From the NCBI GenBank assembly GCA_001724025.1, contig MEDJ01000006.1:1-64000 (forward strand): a stretch of 64,000 bases of DNA, in the 5' to 3' direction. Below the pieces are notes generated by a model. That model was not told where the DNA came from and did no database searches. It was given only the letters and a program-made list of their open reading frames with translations. The DNA is from Acidobacteria bacterium SCN 69-37. Its GTDB lineage: Bacteria; Acidobacteriota; Vicinamibacteria; Vicinamibacterales; SCN-69-37. The position numbers and the translations under genes are program-made. Below, in pieces: positions 9,287 through 18,974 of this stretch. The stretch's first letter is position 1; every line of letters starts with the position of its first letter.

Positions 9287-10168
9287 CTATCTCGTCGCTC
9301 TCCACGTCTGCACGGCACCGCTGGCGTCGGTGACGACGCCGGAGATGCGGGTGCCGTCGACGCGGCCGAGATACACGCGGCCTTCCATCTCGAACACGAG
9401 CTGCGCCGCGTGCAGCCGGCCAGTCACCGTCACCGGCGGTGCACCCGGCCGTGTCAGGGTGCCGCTCACCATCTGGAACGTCTGCGTCAACTCGAGCTGC
9501 CCGCCACCATCGAACGTCCAGGCGCCGCCGACCTGTGCCGGCACAATGTGCAGCAGGGCCGTGCACCAGCTCGTGCAGCCCACCTCGAGCTGGCGCGTCT
9601 CGTCCGGCTCCCACCCGTCGAGCGTGAAGGTGTTCATCACGACACGCGTTCCCGGAGGCATCGCCAGGATCTTGTCCTTCAGCCGATCCAGGTTGTGCGG
9701 CAGCAGGAACAACGCCAGGACTGTCGCCCGCGAAATATCCGCCTCGTACATGTCCCCCTGCACGAACTGCGCGCGCACCTCCACACCGGCCTCGCGCGCC
9801 AGGCGCCGCGACAGCTCGACCATCTCGGGGTTGTACTCGACGCCGATGCCGCTCGCCCCGCGCCTGGCGGCAGCGATGATGTTGCGACCATCTCCCGATC
9901 CCAGGTCCATCACGAAGTCCCGCGCCGTGACGCCCGCCAGATCCAGCATCACGTCGAGCAGTTCCGGCGACGTGGGCACCCACACCACGTCCTTGCCCGC
10001 CTGACCGACCTGCGGCACGAAGGGGGATCCTGGCTCGGGCGGCGGGCCCGGATCCTGGACCGCGGCAACGATGGCCGGTGCGGCCCACACGGCGCCGGGG
10101 GCCCACGTCAGCAGGCACGCGACCGCCACGATCGCACGCGGGGACTTCGTCAGCCTGGAAAGAATCAT
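9287..10168 (-). CDS. Exported class I SAM-dependent methyltransferase-like protein
   Basis: A 293-residue protein with an N-terminal signal sequence (hydrophobic AIVAVACLLTWAPGAVWAAP) and then a class I methyltransferase fold. Motif I is DLGSGDGR and the acidic end of beta-2 is GVEYNPEM. VPTSPELLDVMLDLA just before motif I is typical of the fold's N-terminal helix. I chose ATG 10168 because the reading frame upstream overlaps the DUF1080 gene antiparallel to nothing and shares no homology; the start lies 18 bases after the DUF1080 stop, so the two are probably co-transcribed. A methyltransferase outside the cytoplasm is odd because SAM is cytoplasmic; the signal could instead be a membrane anchor. 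The substrate is unknown. Confidence 0.78.
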   Translation of the reverse strand: MILSRLTKSPRAIVAVACLLTWAPGAVWAAPAIVAAVQDPGPPPEPGSPFVPQVGQAGKDVVWVPTSPELLDVMLDLAGVTARDFVMDLGSGDGRNIIAAARRGASGIGVEYNPEMVELSRRLAREAGVEVRAQFVQGDMYEADISRATVLALFLLPHNLDRLKDKILAMPPGTRVVMNTFTLDGWEPDETRQLEVGCTSWCTALLHIVPAQVGGAWTFDGGGQLELTQTFQMVSGTLTRPGAPPVTVTGRLHAAQLVFEMEGRVYLGRVDGTRISGVVTDASGAVQTWRATR

Positions 10169-10185
10169 CGCGACGTGAGCACGGG

Positions 10186-11082
10186 TCACGGGCGGCACGC
10201 TGCCGGGTTCGACTTGACGTAATACCGCTTGTAGTTCGACGCGGCCGGATCCGTGCAGCCTTCCAGGTCGAGCAGCTCGATCTTCCGGAAGTCGGCCGGC
10301 GCGGTTTCCGCCTGGATCGAGATGAACCCGGACGTCATGGGCGTGCCATCGATCTTGATGGCCGGGTCGACCGGATCCACGGCGCCGCCGCCCATCTGCG
10401 GCTTCGTGTACTCCAGCACCGTCTGGCCGTCGATGATGTGGCGGATGAGCTCGTCGCCATGGACTTCCACCTCCACGCGCACCCACTGGTCGCCGTCGTA
10501 CGTCGCCGACGTCGAGTTCGTGCAGTGATCGGTGTGCAGCACGCCGTTCATCACGACGTTCGATCCCGGCGTACACAGGTTGGCCGTCGTCCGCGGCCCG
10601 CTGCCGAGCCCGCCGAGCAGCTGCACCTCGATCGAGATCGGGAAATCCTGATCGCGCAGCATCGTCTTCGGATCCGGCGAGTGCAGCATCAGGCCGTTGT
10701 TGCGGATGGCCCACTCCGGGCCGCCTGGCACCTGTGTGCCGACGAAGCGATACTCGGCCGCCAGGCGGTAGTACGAGTACGGCCGCGCGTAGAACAGGTG
10801 TCCGAATTCGCCGTCGAACGTCGTCCAGTTGTCGTACCGGACCTGGAGCTGACCGTCCTGCACGCGAAAGGTGTCGTGCAGGTTCTCGCCGAGCGGGTGT
10901 TTCGAGAACTTCGGCGTCCAGCCCTCGAGATCGCGGCCGTTGAACAGCTGGATCCACTCGCGCGCGTCGGGGTCGTTGGCGGGAGCCGGCGCCTGGGCCG
11001 TCCCGCACGCCGCACTGGCAGCCGCCAGGCAGGACGAGATCAGCGCAATCGCACACAGGTGACGAAGACGGACAGCGGCCAT
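10186..11082 (-). CDS. DUF1080 (3-keto-glycoside hydrolase-like) secreted protein
   Basis: 298 residues with a signal sequence ending in SAAC, possibly a lipoprotein cleavage site although the usual leucine at -3 is absent. The rest is a DUF1080 concanavalin-like jelly roll (EWIQLFNGRDLEGWTPK near residue 40, later HLFYARPYSYYRLAAEYRF). Proteins of this family have been linked to hydrolysis or lyase cleavage of 3-keto-glycosides produced by sugar oxidation; that role is family knowledge, not shown here. It is the first gene of a two-gene unit with the exported methyltransferase. It is more distant from the two DUF1080 paralogues at 26.9 and 28.5 kb than they are from each other. Cysteines late in the protein (GCTDPAASNYKRYYV) are unusual. 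Confidence 0.85.
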   Translation of the reverse strand: MAAVRLRHLCAIALISSCLAAASAACGTAQAPAPANDPDAREWIQLFNGRDLEGWTPKFSKHPLGENLHDTFRVQDGQLQVRYDNWTTFDGEFGHLFYARPYSYYRLAAEYRFVGTQVPGGPEWAIRNNGLMLHSPDPKTMLRDQDFPISIEVQLLGGLGSGPRTTANLCTPGSNVVMNGVLHTDHCTNSTSATYDGDQWVRVEVEVHGDELIRHIIDGQTVLEYTKPQMGGGAVDPVDPAIKIDGTPMTSGFISIQAETAPADFRKIELLDLEGCTDPAASNYKRYYVKSNPAACRP

Positions 11083-11206
11083 GGACGTGACTCCTCCGGA
11101 GTGGTCCGCCGATGGTAGCAGATGACTCCGCCGGCCGGCGTCGCTCGTAACCCGACCGTGACGCCCCCGTCACGGTCGCGTCGTACCGCTTCCGCACGAT
11201 CAGCGA

Positions 11207-12577
11207 ATGTCGACGCCAGACCGCCTCGATCCCTCCATCGCCGATCGCCGCACGTTCCTTCGCCGCGGAGCCATGGGCGCCGGTGCGCTCTGGATGTTTT
11301 CCCTGGCCGAGCTGGCCGCCCGTCGTCCGTACGGGCCGGTCGGTATCGCGAGCCCCTACGGCCCCCCGTCGCCCAAGCTCGACGAGACCACCGGCCTGGC
11401 CCTGCTCAGCCTTCCCGACGGATTCCGCTATCTCTCATACGCGTGGACGGGCGACCGGCTCTCCGACGGCACGATCTGTCCCGGTGCGCACGACGGCATG
11501 GCCGTGGTGACGCAAACGCCCGGCTCGTCCGAACTCGTGCTCGTGCGCAATCACGAGATGCCGCCCGGTGCCGCGTTCTCCACGGACGCCACGATCGTCT
11601 ACGACCAGGCGGGCGGCGGCGGGACGACGAACCTGACGTTCGACGCGGCGGCCGGCCGCTGGCTCCGCTCGTGGGTCTCGCTGGCGGGGACGAACGTGAA
11701 CTGCGCGGGCGGGGTTACGCCCTGGGGGACGTGGCTGACGTGCGAAGAAGTCGGCGCGCAGCACGGCCACGGCTTCATCTTCGAGGTCGGCGCCGAACGC
11801 GGCGACCGTCGTCCGCTCGAGGCGATGGGTCGGTATTCGCACGAAGCCGTGATGGTCGATCCCGACACGGGCGACGTGTACGAGACGGAAGACGCCGCCG
11901 AGACGAGCGGCTTCTACCGCTTCGTGCCGCACGTGCGCGGCGACCTGCACCAGGGCGGCGATCTCTACATGCTGAAGGTCCGCAGCCAGCCCAACGTGGA
12001 CATGGGTGTCGGCTACGCCATCGGGACGACCTGGGACGTGGACTGGGTGCGCATCGACGACCCGCTCGCGCTGACGCGGTCGACGTTCGCGCAGGGCCGG
12101 CTCAAAGGCGCCGCGCGGTTCCAGCGCCTCGAGGGCGCGTGGTGGGGCGACCGCGTCGGGTACTTCATCTCGACGAGCGGCGGTGCGGAACAGTGCGGCC
12201 AGGTCTTCGAGATCGATCCGCGCGCACAGACGCTGCGGCTGATCTACGAGTCGCCGCGGGCCGACCAGTGCGACTACCCCGACAACGTCACCGTCTCGCC
12301 GCGCGGCGGACTGCTGCTCTGCGAAGACAGCGGCAATGCGGCATCGGCGAACGAGCGCCTGATCGGCCTGACGCTGCACGGCGAGACGTTCACGTTTGCC
12401 GCCAACAACGCCATGCTGCGCACCAACCACAACCCGGTGGTGACGGCGCAGGACTATCGCACCAGCGAATTCGCCGGCGCCTGCTACAGCCCCGACGGCC
12501 GCTGGCTGTTCGTGAACATGCAGCGGCCCGGCATCACCTTCGCGATCACCGGGCCGTGGGGGAAGGGAATGCTGTAG
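11207..12577 (+). CDS. Tat-exported PhoX/DUF839-family protein
   Basis: 456 residues. The N-terminus carries a twin-arginine signal (DRRTFLRRGAMGAG, about residues 13-26), so it is exported folded. The body matches the PhoX/DUF839 propeller family: CPGAHDGMAV, LVRNHE, a TWLTCEE block near residue 180, YSHEAVMVDP and ETSGFYRFVP. PhoX enzymes are calcium/iron phosphatases; many DUF839 relatives lack proven activity, so phosphatase function is likely but not certain. The gene starts at ATG 11207, 124 bases from the divergent DUF1080 start. Its TAG stop at 12575-12577 lies inside a 34-bp palindrome, so the repeat element supplies the stop codon. Confidence 0.87.
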   Translation: MSTPDRLDPSIADRRTFLRRGAMGAGALWMFSLAELAARRPYGPVGIASPYGPPSPKLDETTGLALLSLPDGFRYLSYAWTGDRLSDGTICPGAHDGMAVVTQTPGSSELVLVRNHEMPPGAAFSTDATIVYDQAGGGGTTNLTFDAAAGRWLRSWVSLAGTNVNCAGGVTPWGTWLTCEEVGAQHGHGFIFEVGAERGDRRPLEAMGRYSHEAVMVDPDTGDVYETEDAAETSGFYRFVPHVRGDLHQGGDLYMLKVRSQPNVDMGVGYAIGTTWDVDWVRIDDPLALTRSTFAQGRLKGAARFQRLEGAWWGDRVGYFISTSGGAEQCGQVFEIDPRAQTLRLIYESPRADQCDYPDNVTVSPRGGLLLCEDSGNAASANERLIGLTLHGETFTFAANNAMLRTNHNPVVTAQDYRTSEFAGACYSPDGRWLFVNMQRPGITFAITGPWGKGML

Positions 12578-12604
12578 GGGCGACGCATGCGTCGCCCCTA
12601 CAGC
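12571..12604. repeat. Perfect 34-bp palindrome (GTAGGGGCGACGC family), copy 1
   Basis: Arms GCTGTAGGGGCGACGCA and TGCGTCGCCCCTACAGC are exact reverse complements with no loop. It overlaps the last codons and the stop of the PhoX-like gene and lies between convergent genes, where it can act as a bidirectional terminator. A second 28-bp copy is at 13740-13767. Confidence 0.85.
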
Positions 12605-12614
12605 GGCTGACGCC

Positions 12615-13694
12615 CTACCGCTGGATCCTCGCGCTGCCGCCCCGGGCGAAGGCGCGCACTTCGTCGACGGTGGCCATGGTCGTGTCACCGGGGAACGTCG
12701 TGATCAGCGCGCCGTGGGCCCAGCCGAGCCGCACGGCCTGCTCGGGCGGCTCGCCGGCGAGCAGGCCGAAGATCAGGCCGGCCGCGAACCCGTCGCCGCC
12801 GCCGACCCTGTCGTGCACGTCGAGTTGGCAGGTGGGCGCCACGAACTGCTGCCCATCGATCCAGGCGACCGCCGACCAGTCGTGTCTGTTCGTCGAGTGC
12901 ACCTCGCGCAGCGTCGTCGCCACGGCCTTGACGTTCGGGAACCGCTCGACCACGCGGCCGATCGTGTCGAAGAAAGCCGCCGGATCGAGCTTCGAGCCGC
13001 GACCCGCCTCCGGGCCGGCGACGCCGAGCGCCTTCTGGATGTCTTCCTCGTTGCCCATCAGCACGTCCACGTGTCGGACGATGCGCGAGAAGACCGAGGG
13101 CGCACGATCGAGCCCGCCCGAGGCGCGCCAGAGTTTTTCGCGATAGTTCAGGTCGAACGACACGATCGCGCCCGCCTGCCGCGCGGCCTGCATCGCCTCG
13201 ATGATCAGCTCCGCCGTCGTCTCCGAAAGGGCGGAGAAGAGCCCGCCGCTGTGGAACCAGCGCACGCCGCGACCGAAGATCGTGGCCCAGTCGAAGTCGC
13301 CCGGCTTGAGCAGCGCGGCGGCCTCGTTCGAGCGGTTGTAGAAGACCACGGGCGGCCGCACGCCCATGCCGCGGTCACTGTAGACGGCGGCCATGTTCGG
13401 TCCGCGCGCGCCGTCGTGATCGAAATACTTGTAGATCGGCTCGACGCCCATCGCGCGGATGCGCTCGGCAATCAGGTCCCCCACCGGGTACCGCACCATC
13501 GCCGTCGCCACGGCCGTGCGCAGGCCGAAACAGTCCGAGAGGTTGGCGGCGACATTGAACTCGCCACCGCTGACGTGCACGCTCAGCGTGTGTGCCTTGC
13601 GGAACGGGACAATGCCGGAGTCGAGTCGGTGGATGATGCCGCCGAGCGAAAGAAAGTCGAGGGCGCCGTCCTTGGGGATGCTGAGGCTGCTCAT
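12615..13694 (-). CDS. kdgK: PfkB-family 2-keto-3-deoxygluconate kinase
   Basis: 359-residue ribokinase-fold sugar kinase, best read as 2-dehydro-3-deoxygluconokinase, which phosphorylates KDG to KDPG for Entner-Doudoroff cleavage. N-terminal substrate-binding features (GGIIHRLD, GGEFNVAANLSDCFG, ATAMVRYPVGD) and FDLNYREKLW match KdgK proteins. The PfkB signature near the C-terminus reads DRVGGGDGFAAGLIFG: the catalytic aspartate is present but the residue after it is glycine rather than the usual serine. It lies downstream of gnd on the same strand, with a 28-bp palindrome between them. The 6-phosphogluconate/KDG context supports the assignment; fructokinase or another PfkB sugar specificity cannot be excluded. 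Confidence 0.85.
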   Translation of the reverse strand: MSSLSIPKDGALDFLSLGGIIHRLDSGIVPFRKAHTLSVHVSGGEFNVAANLSDCFGLRTAVATAMVRYPVGDLIAERIRAMGVEPIYKYFDHDGARGPNMAAVYSDRGMGVRPPVVFYNRSNEAAALLKPGDFDWATIFGRGVRWFHSGGLFSALSETTAELIIEAMQAARQAGAIVSFDLNYREKLWRASGGLDRAPSVFSRIVRHVDVLMGNEEDIQKALGVAGPEAGRGSKLDPAAFFDTIGRVVERFPNVKAVATTLREVHSTNRHDWSAVAWIDGQQFVAPTCQLDVHDRVGGGDGFAAGLIFGLLAGEPPEQAVRLGWAHGALITTFPGDTTMATVDEVRAFARGGSARIQR

Positions 13695-13739
13695 GATGAG
13701 GGTGATGTCTCCGTATACGCAAACGACGATTGGTTGCGT

Positions 13740-13767
13740 GTAGGGGCGACGCGTGCGTCGCCCCTAC
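13740..13767. repeat. GTAGGGGCGACGC palindrome, copy 2
   Basis: Arms GTAGGGGCGACGC and GCGTCGCCCCTAC around a two-base centre GT. It is the same element as 12571-12604 apart from the centre and outer flanks. It sits between gnd and kdgK, where a hairpin could cause partial termination or RNA processing. Confidence 0.8.
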
Positions 13768-13784
13768 CGATGTCCGTCAACAGC

Positions 13785-15194
13785 CTACGTTCTCGTGCCC
13801 CACTGCGTGTGGAACGAGCCGTCGCGATCGGTGCGGCGATAGGTGTGCGCGCCGAAGTAGTCGCGCTGGCCCTGCGTCAGGTTGGCCGGCAGTCTGGCGC
13901 TGCGATAGGCATCGTAGTAAGCGAGCGACGCGGCCGTGGCCGGCACCGGGATGCCGAGTCCCACGGCCGCCTGCACCATCTCGCGCCACGCCTGCTGGCG
14001 ATCGCCGACTGCGCGGCTGAAGACGGGATCGACGAGCAGGTTGACGAGCCCGGAATCGCGCGCGAACGCGGTGCGGATGTCGCCGAGCAGCGTCGCACGG
14101 ATGATGCAGCCGGCGCGCCAGATGCGCGCGACCTCGCCCGGATCGATGTCGTAGCCGTACTCGACCGACGCCATGCGCAGCAGCGCCATCCCCTGCGCGT
14201 ACGACGTGATCTTGCTCGCGTAGAGCGCCTGCCGTGCCGCGTCGACGAGCCGCGCCCGATCGCCGGTGAACGACGCGCCCGGGCCGGTGAGCACCGCGCT
14301 GGCAGCGACGCGCTCGGTTTTCTGCGCCGAGATCAGCCGCGCCTCGACCGCCGCGTTGACCGTGGGGATGGGCGCACCGACGTCGAACGCGTTCTGGCTC
14401 ATCCACTTGCCCGTGCCCTTCTGCTGGGCCTCGTCGAGGATGCGGTCGACGAGCGGTTGCTGCGTCTCGGGATCGATCGTGGCCAGCACGTCGGCCGTGA
14501 TCTCGACGAGATATGACTTCAGCTCGCCGCGATTCCACTCGGCGAAGATGTCCGAGATCTCGCGCGCGCCCATGCCGAGGCCGCGGCTGAACAGGTCGTA
14601 GGTCTCGGCGATCAGTTGCATGTCGCCGTACTCGATCCCGTTGTGGACCATCTTCACGTAGTGGCCGGCCCCGCGGGCGCCCACATAGCCGACGCACGGT
14701 TCGCCGTCGTCGGCCCTGGCCGCGATCGCTTCGAGGATGGGCGCCACGGCCTGCCAGGCCTCGCGCGATCCGCCGGGCATGATCGCCGGTCCCTTGAGCG
14801 CGCCTTCTTCGCCGCCCGACACGCCCGTACCGAGATAGTGCAGGCCGCGGGCGGCGAGATCGGCCTCGCGCCTGTCGGTGTCCTTGAAGAAGGAGTTCCC
14901 GCCGTCGATCAGGATGTCGCCGGCCTCGAGGTGCGGTACCAGCAGCGCGATGACGTCGTCGACCGGCTTGCCGGCCGGCACCATCATCAGGATGCGCCGC
15001 GGGCGTTCGAGTGCCGCCGTCAGCGCCTCGACGCTGGCCGCCCCCATGACCGTGCGTCCGTCACCGGCCGCAAACGCCCTGGTTTTTCCGGGATCGAGAT
15101 CGTGGCCGGCCACGGCCACGCCCCGGCTCTCCATATTCCTCGCGAGGTTGGCGCCCATGACGCCCAGCCCGACCACACCGATCGTGTACTGCAT
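13785..15194 (-). CDS. gnd: 6-phosphogluconate dehydrogenase (decarboxylating)
   Basis: 469 residues, the normal length for the long bacterial form. It oxidises and decarboxylates 6-phosphogluconate to ribulose 5-phosphate in the pentose-phosphate pathway. The N-terminal Rossmann motif is GVVGLGVMGANLARN; the catalytic region includes GTGVSGGEEGA and the lysine/asparagine motif HYVKMVHNGIEYGDMQ; the helical domain has GTGKWMSQNAFD. The C-terminal family signature is present as DYFGAHTYRRTDRDG. The start ATG 15194 has a purine-rich AGAAGGCAGG upstream. It is followed by a palindrome and kdgK on the same strand, which suggests a shared sugar-acid operon. Confidence 0.95.
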   Translation of the reverse strand: MQYTIGVVGLGVMGANLARNMESRGVAVAGHDLDPGKTRAFAAGDGRTVMGAASVEALTAALERPRRILMMVPAGKPVDDVIALLVPHLEAGDILIDGGNSFFKDTDRREADLAARGLHYLGTGVSGGEEGALKGPAIMPGGSREAWQAVAPILEAIAARADDGEPCVGYVGARGAGHYVKMVHNGIEYGDMQLIAETYDLFSRGLGMGAREISDIFAEWNRGELKSYLVEITADVLATIDPETQQPLVDRILDEAQQKGTGKWMSQNAFDVGAPIPTVNAAVEARLISAQKTERVAASAVLTGPGASFTGDRARLVDAARQALYASKITSYAQGMALLRMASVEYGYDIDPGEVARIWRAGCIIRATLLGDIRTAFARDSGLVNLLVDPVFSRAVGDRQQAWREMVQAAVGLGIPVPATAASLAYYDAYRSARLPANLTQGQRDYFGAHTYRRTDRDGSFHTQWGTRT

Positions 15195-15342
15195 CTGCCT
15201 GCCTTCTTTCCTGCCTCAGCGGCCTGTTGGACAGCCCATTGTAGTCGCCGCGGCGGGAACCGGCACGGATTCGTCGGATCGACGTCACGTCGCGGCGCCG
15301 GGACACGCGATCCGCGTCAGGCGCGTGCCTGCCAACCGCGCG

Positions 15343-16137
15343 TCAGGGCTGTGACACCGCTCCTTCGGTGCCGGGATGTCGCTTCCCGATGAGACCGTCG
15401 TAGATCCACCCGCTGAGCACCGCGCCGACGACCGGGGCGACGATCGGGACCCAGAACCAGAAATGGCCGGCGCGAAAGACGTCGCTCCCCCACCCGAACA
15501 GAGCGGTGAACAGGCGCGGGCCGAGATCGCGGGCCGGGTTGATCGCGTAGCCCGCGTTGTAGCCGAACGTCATGCCGATGGCCACCACCAGCAGGCCGAC
15601 GATGACCGGCCCGGTGCCGGCGGGCGGCGGTGTGTTGCGGGCGTCACTGATCGCGAAGATCACGCCCATCAGCAGCGCCGTGCCCACGACCTGATCGATG
15701 AAGCCGCCCGGAAACGTGCTGAGGAACGGTTGCGGGTACGTGGCCCAGATGCCGGCAGTGGCCAGGTCGCCCGCGATCTGCCGCACGCCGCCGTCGAAGG
15801 CGTTGAGCGCGTCGAAGTAGGTCACGTACACCACGAACGAGGCCACGAACGCGCCGGCGAGTTGCGCGAGGACGTACGGCCCGACCTTGGCCCAGGGAAA
15901 ACCGCGGTGCGCGGCCAGCGCGACGGTGACGGCCGGGTTCAGGTGCGCGCCCGAGACGCCGCCGGCCACATAGCATCCGAGCGTGACGGCCAGGCCCCAC
16001 GCGAGGTTGATCGAGAGGTACGTGCCCTTCGTCTCGCTGCTGAGCACCACCTGCGCCACGACCCCGACACCAAAGACCATCAACACGAACGTGCCGAGAA
16101 ACTCGGCCAACACCTCACGCAGGACGCCTCGAGCCAT
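15343..16137 (-). CDS. glpF: Glycerol facilitator, aquaglyceroporin family
   Basis: 264-residue inner-membrane channel with six predicted helices. Both hallmark loops are present: HLNPAVT in the first half and NPARDLGPR in the second; the aspartate after NPAR is typical of glycerol-conducting members rather than strict water channels. I start it at ATG 16137 (MARGVLREV), preceded by GAGGT, rather than at an upstream in-frame ATG that would add 66 unrelated arginine-rich residues. It points away from glpK-glpD, 1.3 kb off, separated by decayed genes. The C-terminus (GKRHPGTEGAVSQP) is cytoplasmic. The role is passive glycerol entry for the adjacent kinase. Confidence 0.93.
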   Translation of the reverse strand: MARGVLREVLAEFLGTFVLMVFGVGVVAQVVLSSETKGTYLSINLAWGLAVTLGCYVAGGVSGAHLNPAVTVALAAHRGFPWAKVGPYVLAQLAGAFVASFVVYVTYFDALNAFDGGVRQIAGDLATAGIWATYPQPFLSTFPGGFIDQVVGTALLMGVIFAISDARNTPPPAGTGPVIVGLLVVAIGMTFGYNAGYAINPARDLGPRLFTALFGWGSDVFRAGHFWFWVPIVAPVVGAVLSGWIYDGLIGKRHPGTEGAVSQP

Positions 16138-16234
16138 CGTCGTTACCTCGCAACCGGTGGATGGGACTGGCGGAGTATAGCGGAGGCGGGGAGGCGAGGA
16201 GGCGGGAAGGTGACGAGCGGAAAAACACTCGGAG

Positions 16235-16256
16235 CCCCGAGGCTTCAGCCTCGGGG
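16235..16256. repeat. TTCA-loop hairpin repeat, copy 2
   Basis: CCCCGAGGC-TTCA-GCCTCGGGG with perfect 9-bp arms, preceded by CGGAG. Copy 3 at 17150-17171 is the same element in inverted orientation; together they bracket the block of gene remnants upstream of glpK. Confidence 0.85.
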
Positions 16257-16369
16257 GAGGGCGACGCGCGCCGGGGCGCTCGCGAGAGACGCGAGACGGC
16301 GCACAAGCCGTGACATCGGCGTGCGCCGGTGTCATCGGTCAGGACGGCTTGTCGTGACCACGTACGACA

Positions 16370-16737
16370 ACCGACTTTCGACGGCCGCCTGGTGTTCTGT
16401 TCATTAGGAACGCAGGCGGCGTCATACGAGACGGCTCCACAGGTTCTCAGGGCCATCGTCGATGCGCTCGCCGACCGGGTCGGCATTCATCTTGTCGTCG
16501 CGGCAGGCCCACTGGCCGACCACCCCCTTCTTGCGAGCCGCGCGCGAAACGTTCACATCACCCGTCATGTCGATCAGCTCGCCTTGTTGTCAGGGGCGTC
16601 ACTCGCCGTCCTGCACGGCGGGCTCGGAGGAATCAAGGAAAGCATCCTGGCCGGCGTGCCGATGCTGCTCGTGCCGTTCGTCTTCGACCAGCGACCCAAC
16701 GCCGAGCGGATAGCGTTCCACGGCCTCGGCGGTCACG
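16370..16737 (+). pseudogene. Glycosyltransferase (UGT/MGT-like) C-terminal fragment
   Basis: About 120 codons resemble the C-terminal nucleotide-sugar-binding half of a GT1-family glycosyltransferase: LVFCSLGTQA, VHITRHVDQLALLSGAS, a donor-binding LHGGLGGIKESILAGVPMLL and FDQRPNAERI. The N-terminal acceptor-binding half and the last part are missing; the fragment abuts an IS3 remnant at 16739. The open frame that continues past 16737 loses all resemblance. I therefore read it as a truncated pseudogene, probably left by rearrangement. Confidence 0.72.
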
Positions 16738-16738
16738 G

Positions 16739-16960
16739 TTCACGGAAGAACAGGTGGTCACCTCCGGGAGGCGGATGCGACGTCCATCGGCAAGGTCGCG
16801 AAGAAGCACGGCGTGAGCGACCAGACGACTATGCCTGGCGCAAACCCTTTGGGACGCTGGAGGCCGCAGCGGCTGCGTCCGGACATCGAGCTGCAGAAAG
16901 AGGTGTCTCGAACAGGGCGGTGAACGCGCGGGAGCGCCGCGAGGCCGTCGATCTGCGCAT
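16739..16960 (+). mobile_element. Degenerate IS3-family orfA remnant
   Basis: Pieces of an IS3-type transposase helix-turn-helix protein are readable across frames: FTEEQVV at 16739, LREADATSIGKVAKKHGVSD, then TYAWRKPFGTLEA after a one-base shift near 16830, and a later DIELQKEV that recalls the orfA leucine-zipper end, followed by an in-frame stop. VNARERREAV resembles an orfB start. No inverted terminal repeats or catalytic DDE region remain, so it is immobile. Confidence 0.62.
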
Positions 16961-16966
16961 TGCGGA

Positions 16967-17127
16967 CCTCCTCAAACCGACGACCGTTGTCCTCGGCCGT
17001 CCGCCGGACCAGATCGACGTCATGACTTCCTCAAGGGCGTGGACCTCGCGGATGCGCGGACGCGGCGAGTGGCCGGAGTCATCGACGACGTCGACGTCTC
17101 GTTCGTCTCGAACGCCGCGTCGGCCTC
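16967..17127 (+). pseudogene. Nucleotidyltransferase-like (DUF6036/AbiEii-type) fragment
   Basis: Two frames together read LLKPTTVVLGRPPDQIDVMT and then FLKGVDLADARTRRVAGVID, with a one-base shift near 17025. This resembles the segment of small nucleotidyltransferase-like proteins that runs GRPPxRIDxLT ... GVxFxEAW ... VDGVxVxFI. The start, the GSxxxDxD-type active site and the C-terminus are missing. The assignment rests on a short motif and is tentative. Confidence 0.45.
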
Positions 17128-17149
17128 AGGGAGCGGGTGTCGGGTGTTC

Positions 17150-17171
17150 CCCCGAGGCTGAAGCCTCGGGG
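17150..17171. repeat. TTCA-loop hairpin repeat, copy 3 (inverted)
   Basis: CCCCGAGGC-TGAA-GCCTCGGGG followed by CTCCG: the reverse complement of copy 2 at 16235-16256. It closes the block of remnants. Confidence 0.85.
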
Positions 17172-17195
17172 CTCCGGCGGTGGCCGTCGGCAGTC

Positions 17196-17237
17196 AGTAG
17201 TCAGTAGTCAGTAGTCGGTAGTCGGTAGTCGGTGGTC
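17196..17237. repeat. Heptamer tandem array (AGTAGTC/GGTAGTC)n
   Basis: Six perfect or near-perfect 7-base units in a row: three AGTAGTC, two GGTAGTC and one GGTGGTC. It lies 25 bases after hairpin copy 3. The last unit type matches the array at 9251-9285. Confidence 0.8.
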
Positions 17238-17297
17238 GGCGATAGCCGGTCGGAGACGACCTCCCCGGGTCTGAAGACCAGGGGCTCCATCAGGAAG

Positions 17298-17462
17298 AAC
17301 GTTGATGCGAAGGCAGGTGTCTGTTGCCCGTCGCATCTGTCGTCCTGTCGTACCCGTTGCGTCATGCGCCTGCGATAGACTCCCCGAAACGCGCGCCGAT
17401 CGAAGTCGAGAGAAATGTTGATGCGAAGGCAGCTTCCTGTCGCCCGTCGTACCTGTCGTACC
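17298..17462. repeat. Direct repeat upstream of glpK
   Basis: A roughly 55-base segment at 17298-17354 recurs at 17413-17462: both contain GTTGATGCGAAGGCAG, then a CTGT-GCCCGTCG block, and both end in CCTGTCGTACC (17344-17354 and 17452-17462). The reverse complement GGTACGACAGG occurs twice more at 39225-39235 and 39242-39252, so this is a dispersed intergenic motif. No clear promoter was found inside it. Confidence 0.6.
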
Positions 17463-17474
17463 TGAGGCTCTCCC

Positions 17475-18970
<1,496 letters not shown>

Positions 18971-18974
<4 letters not shown>

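Noticed and set aside
15343-16335. GlpF with 66 extra N-terminal residues
   Set aside because: The extension is arginine/proline-rich, overlaps a hairpin repeat and lacks homology; the ATG at 16137 has GAGGT upstream.
16329-17207. Single intact gene upstream of glpK
   Set aside because: The uninterrupted frame joins a glycosyltransferase piece to unrelated and frameshifted remnants; homology changes abruptly, so it is a chance open frame over a degraded region.
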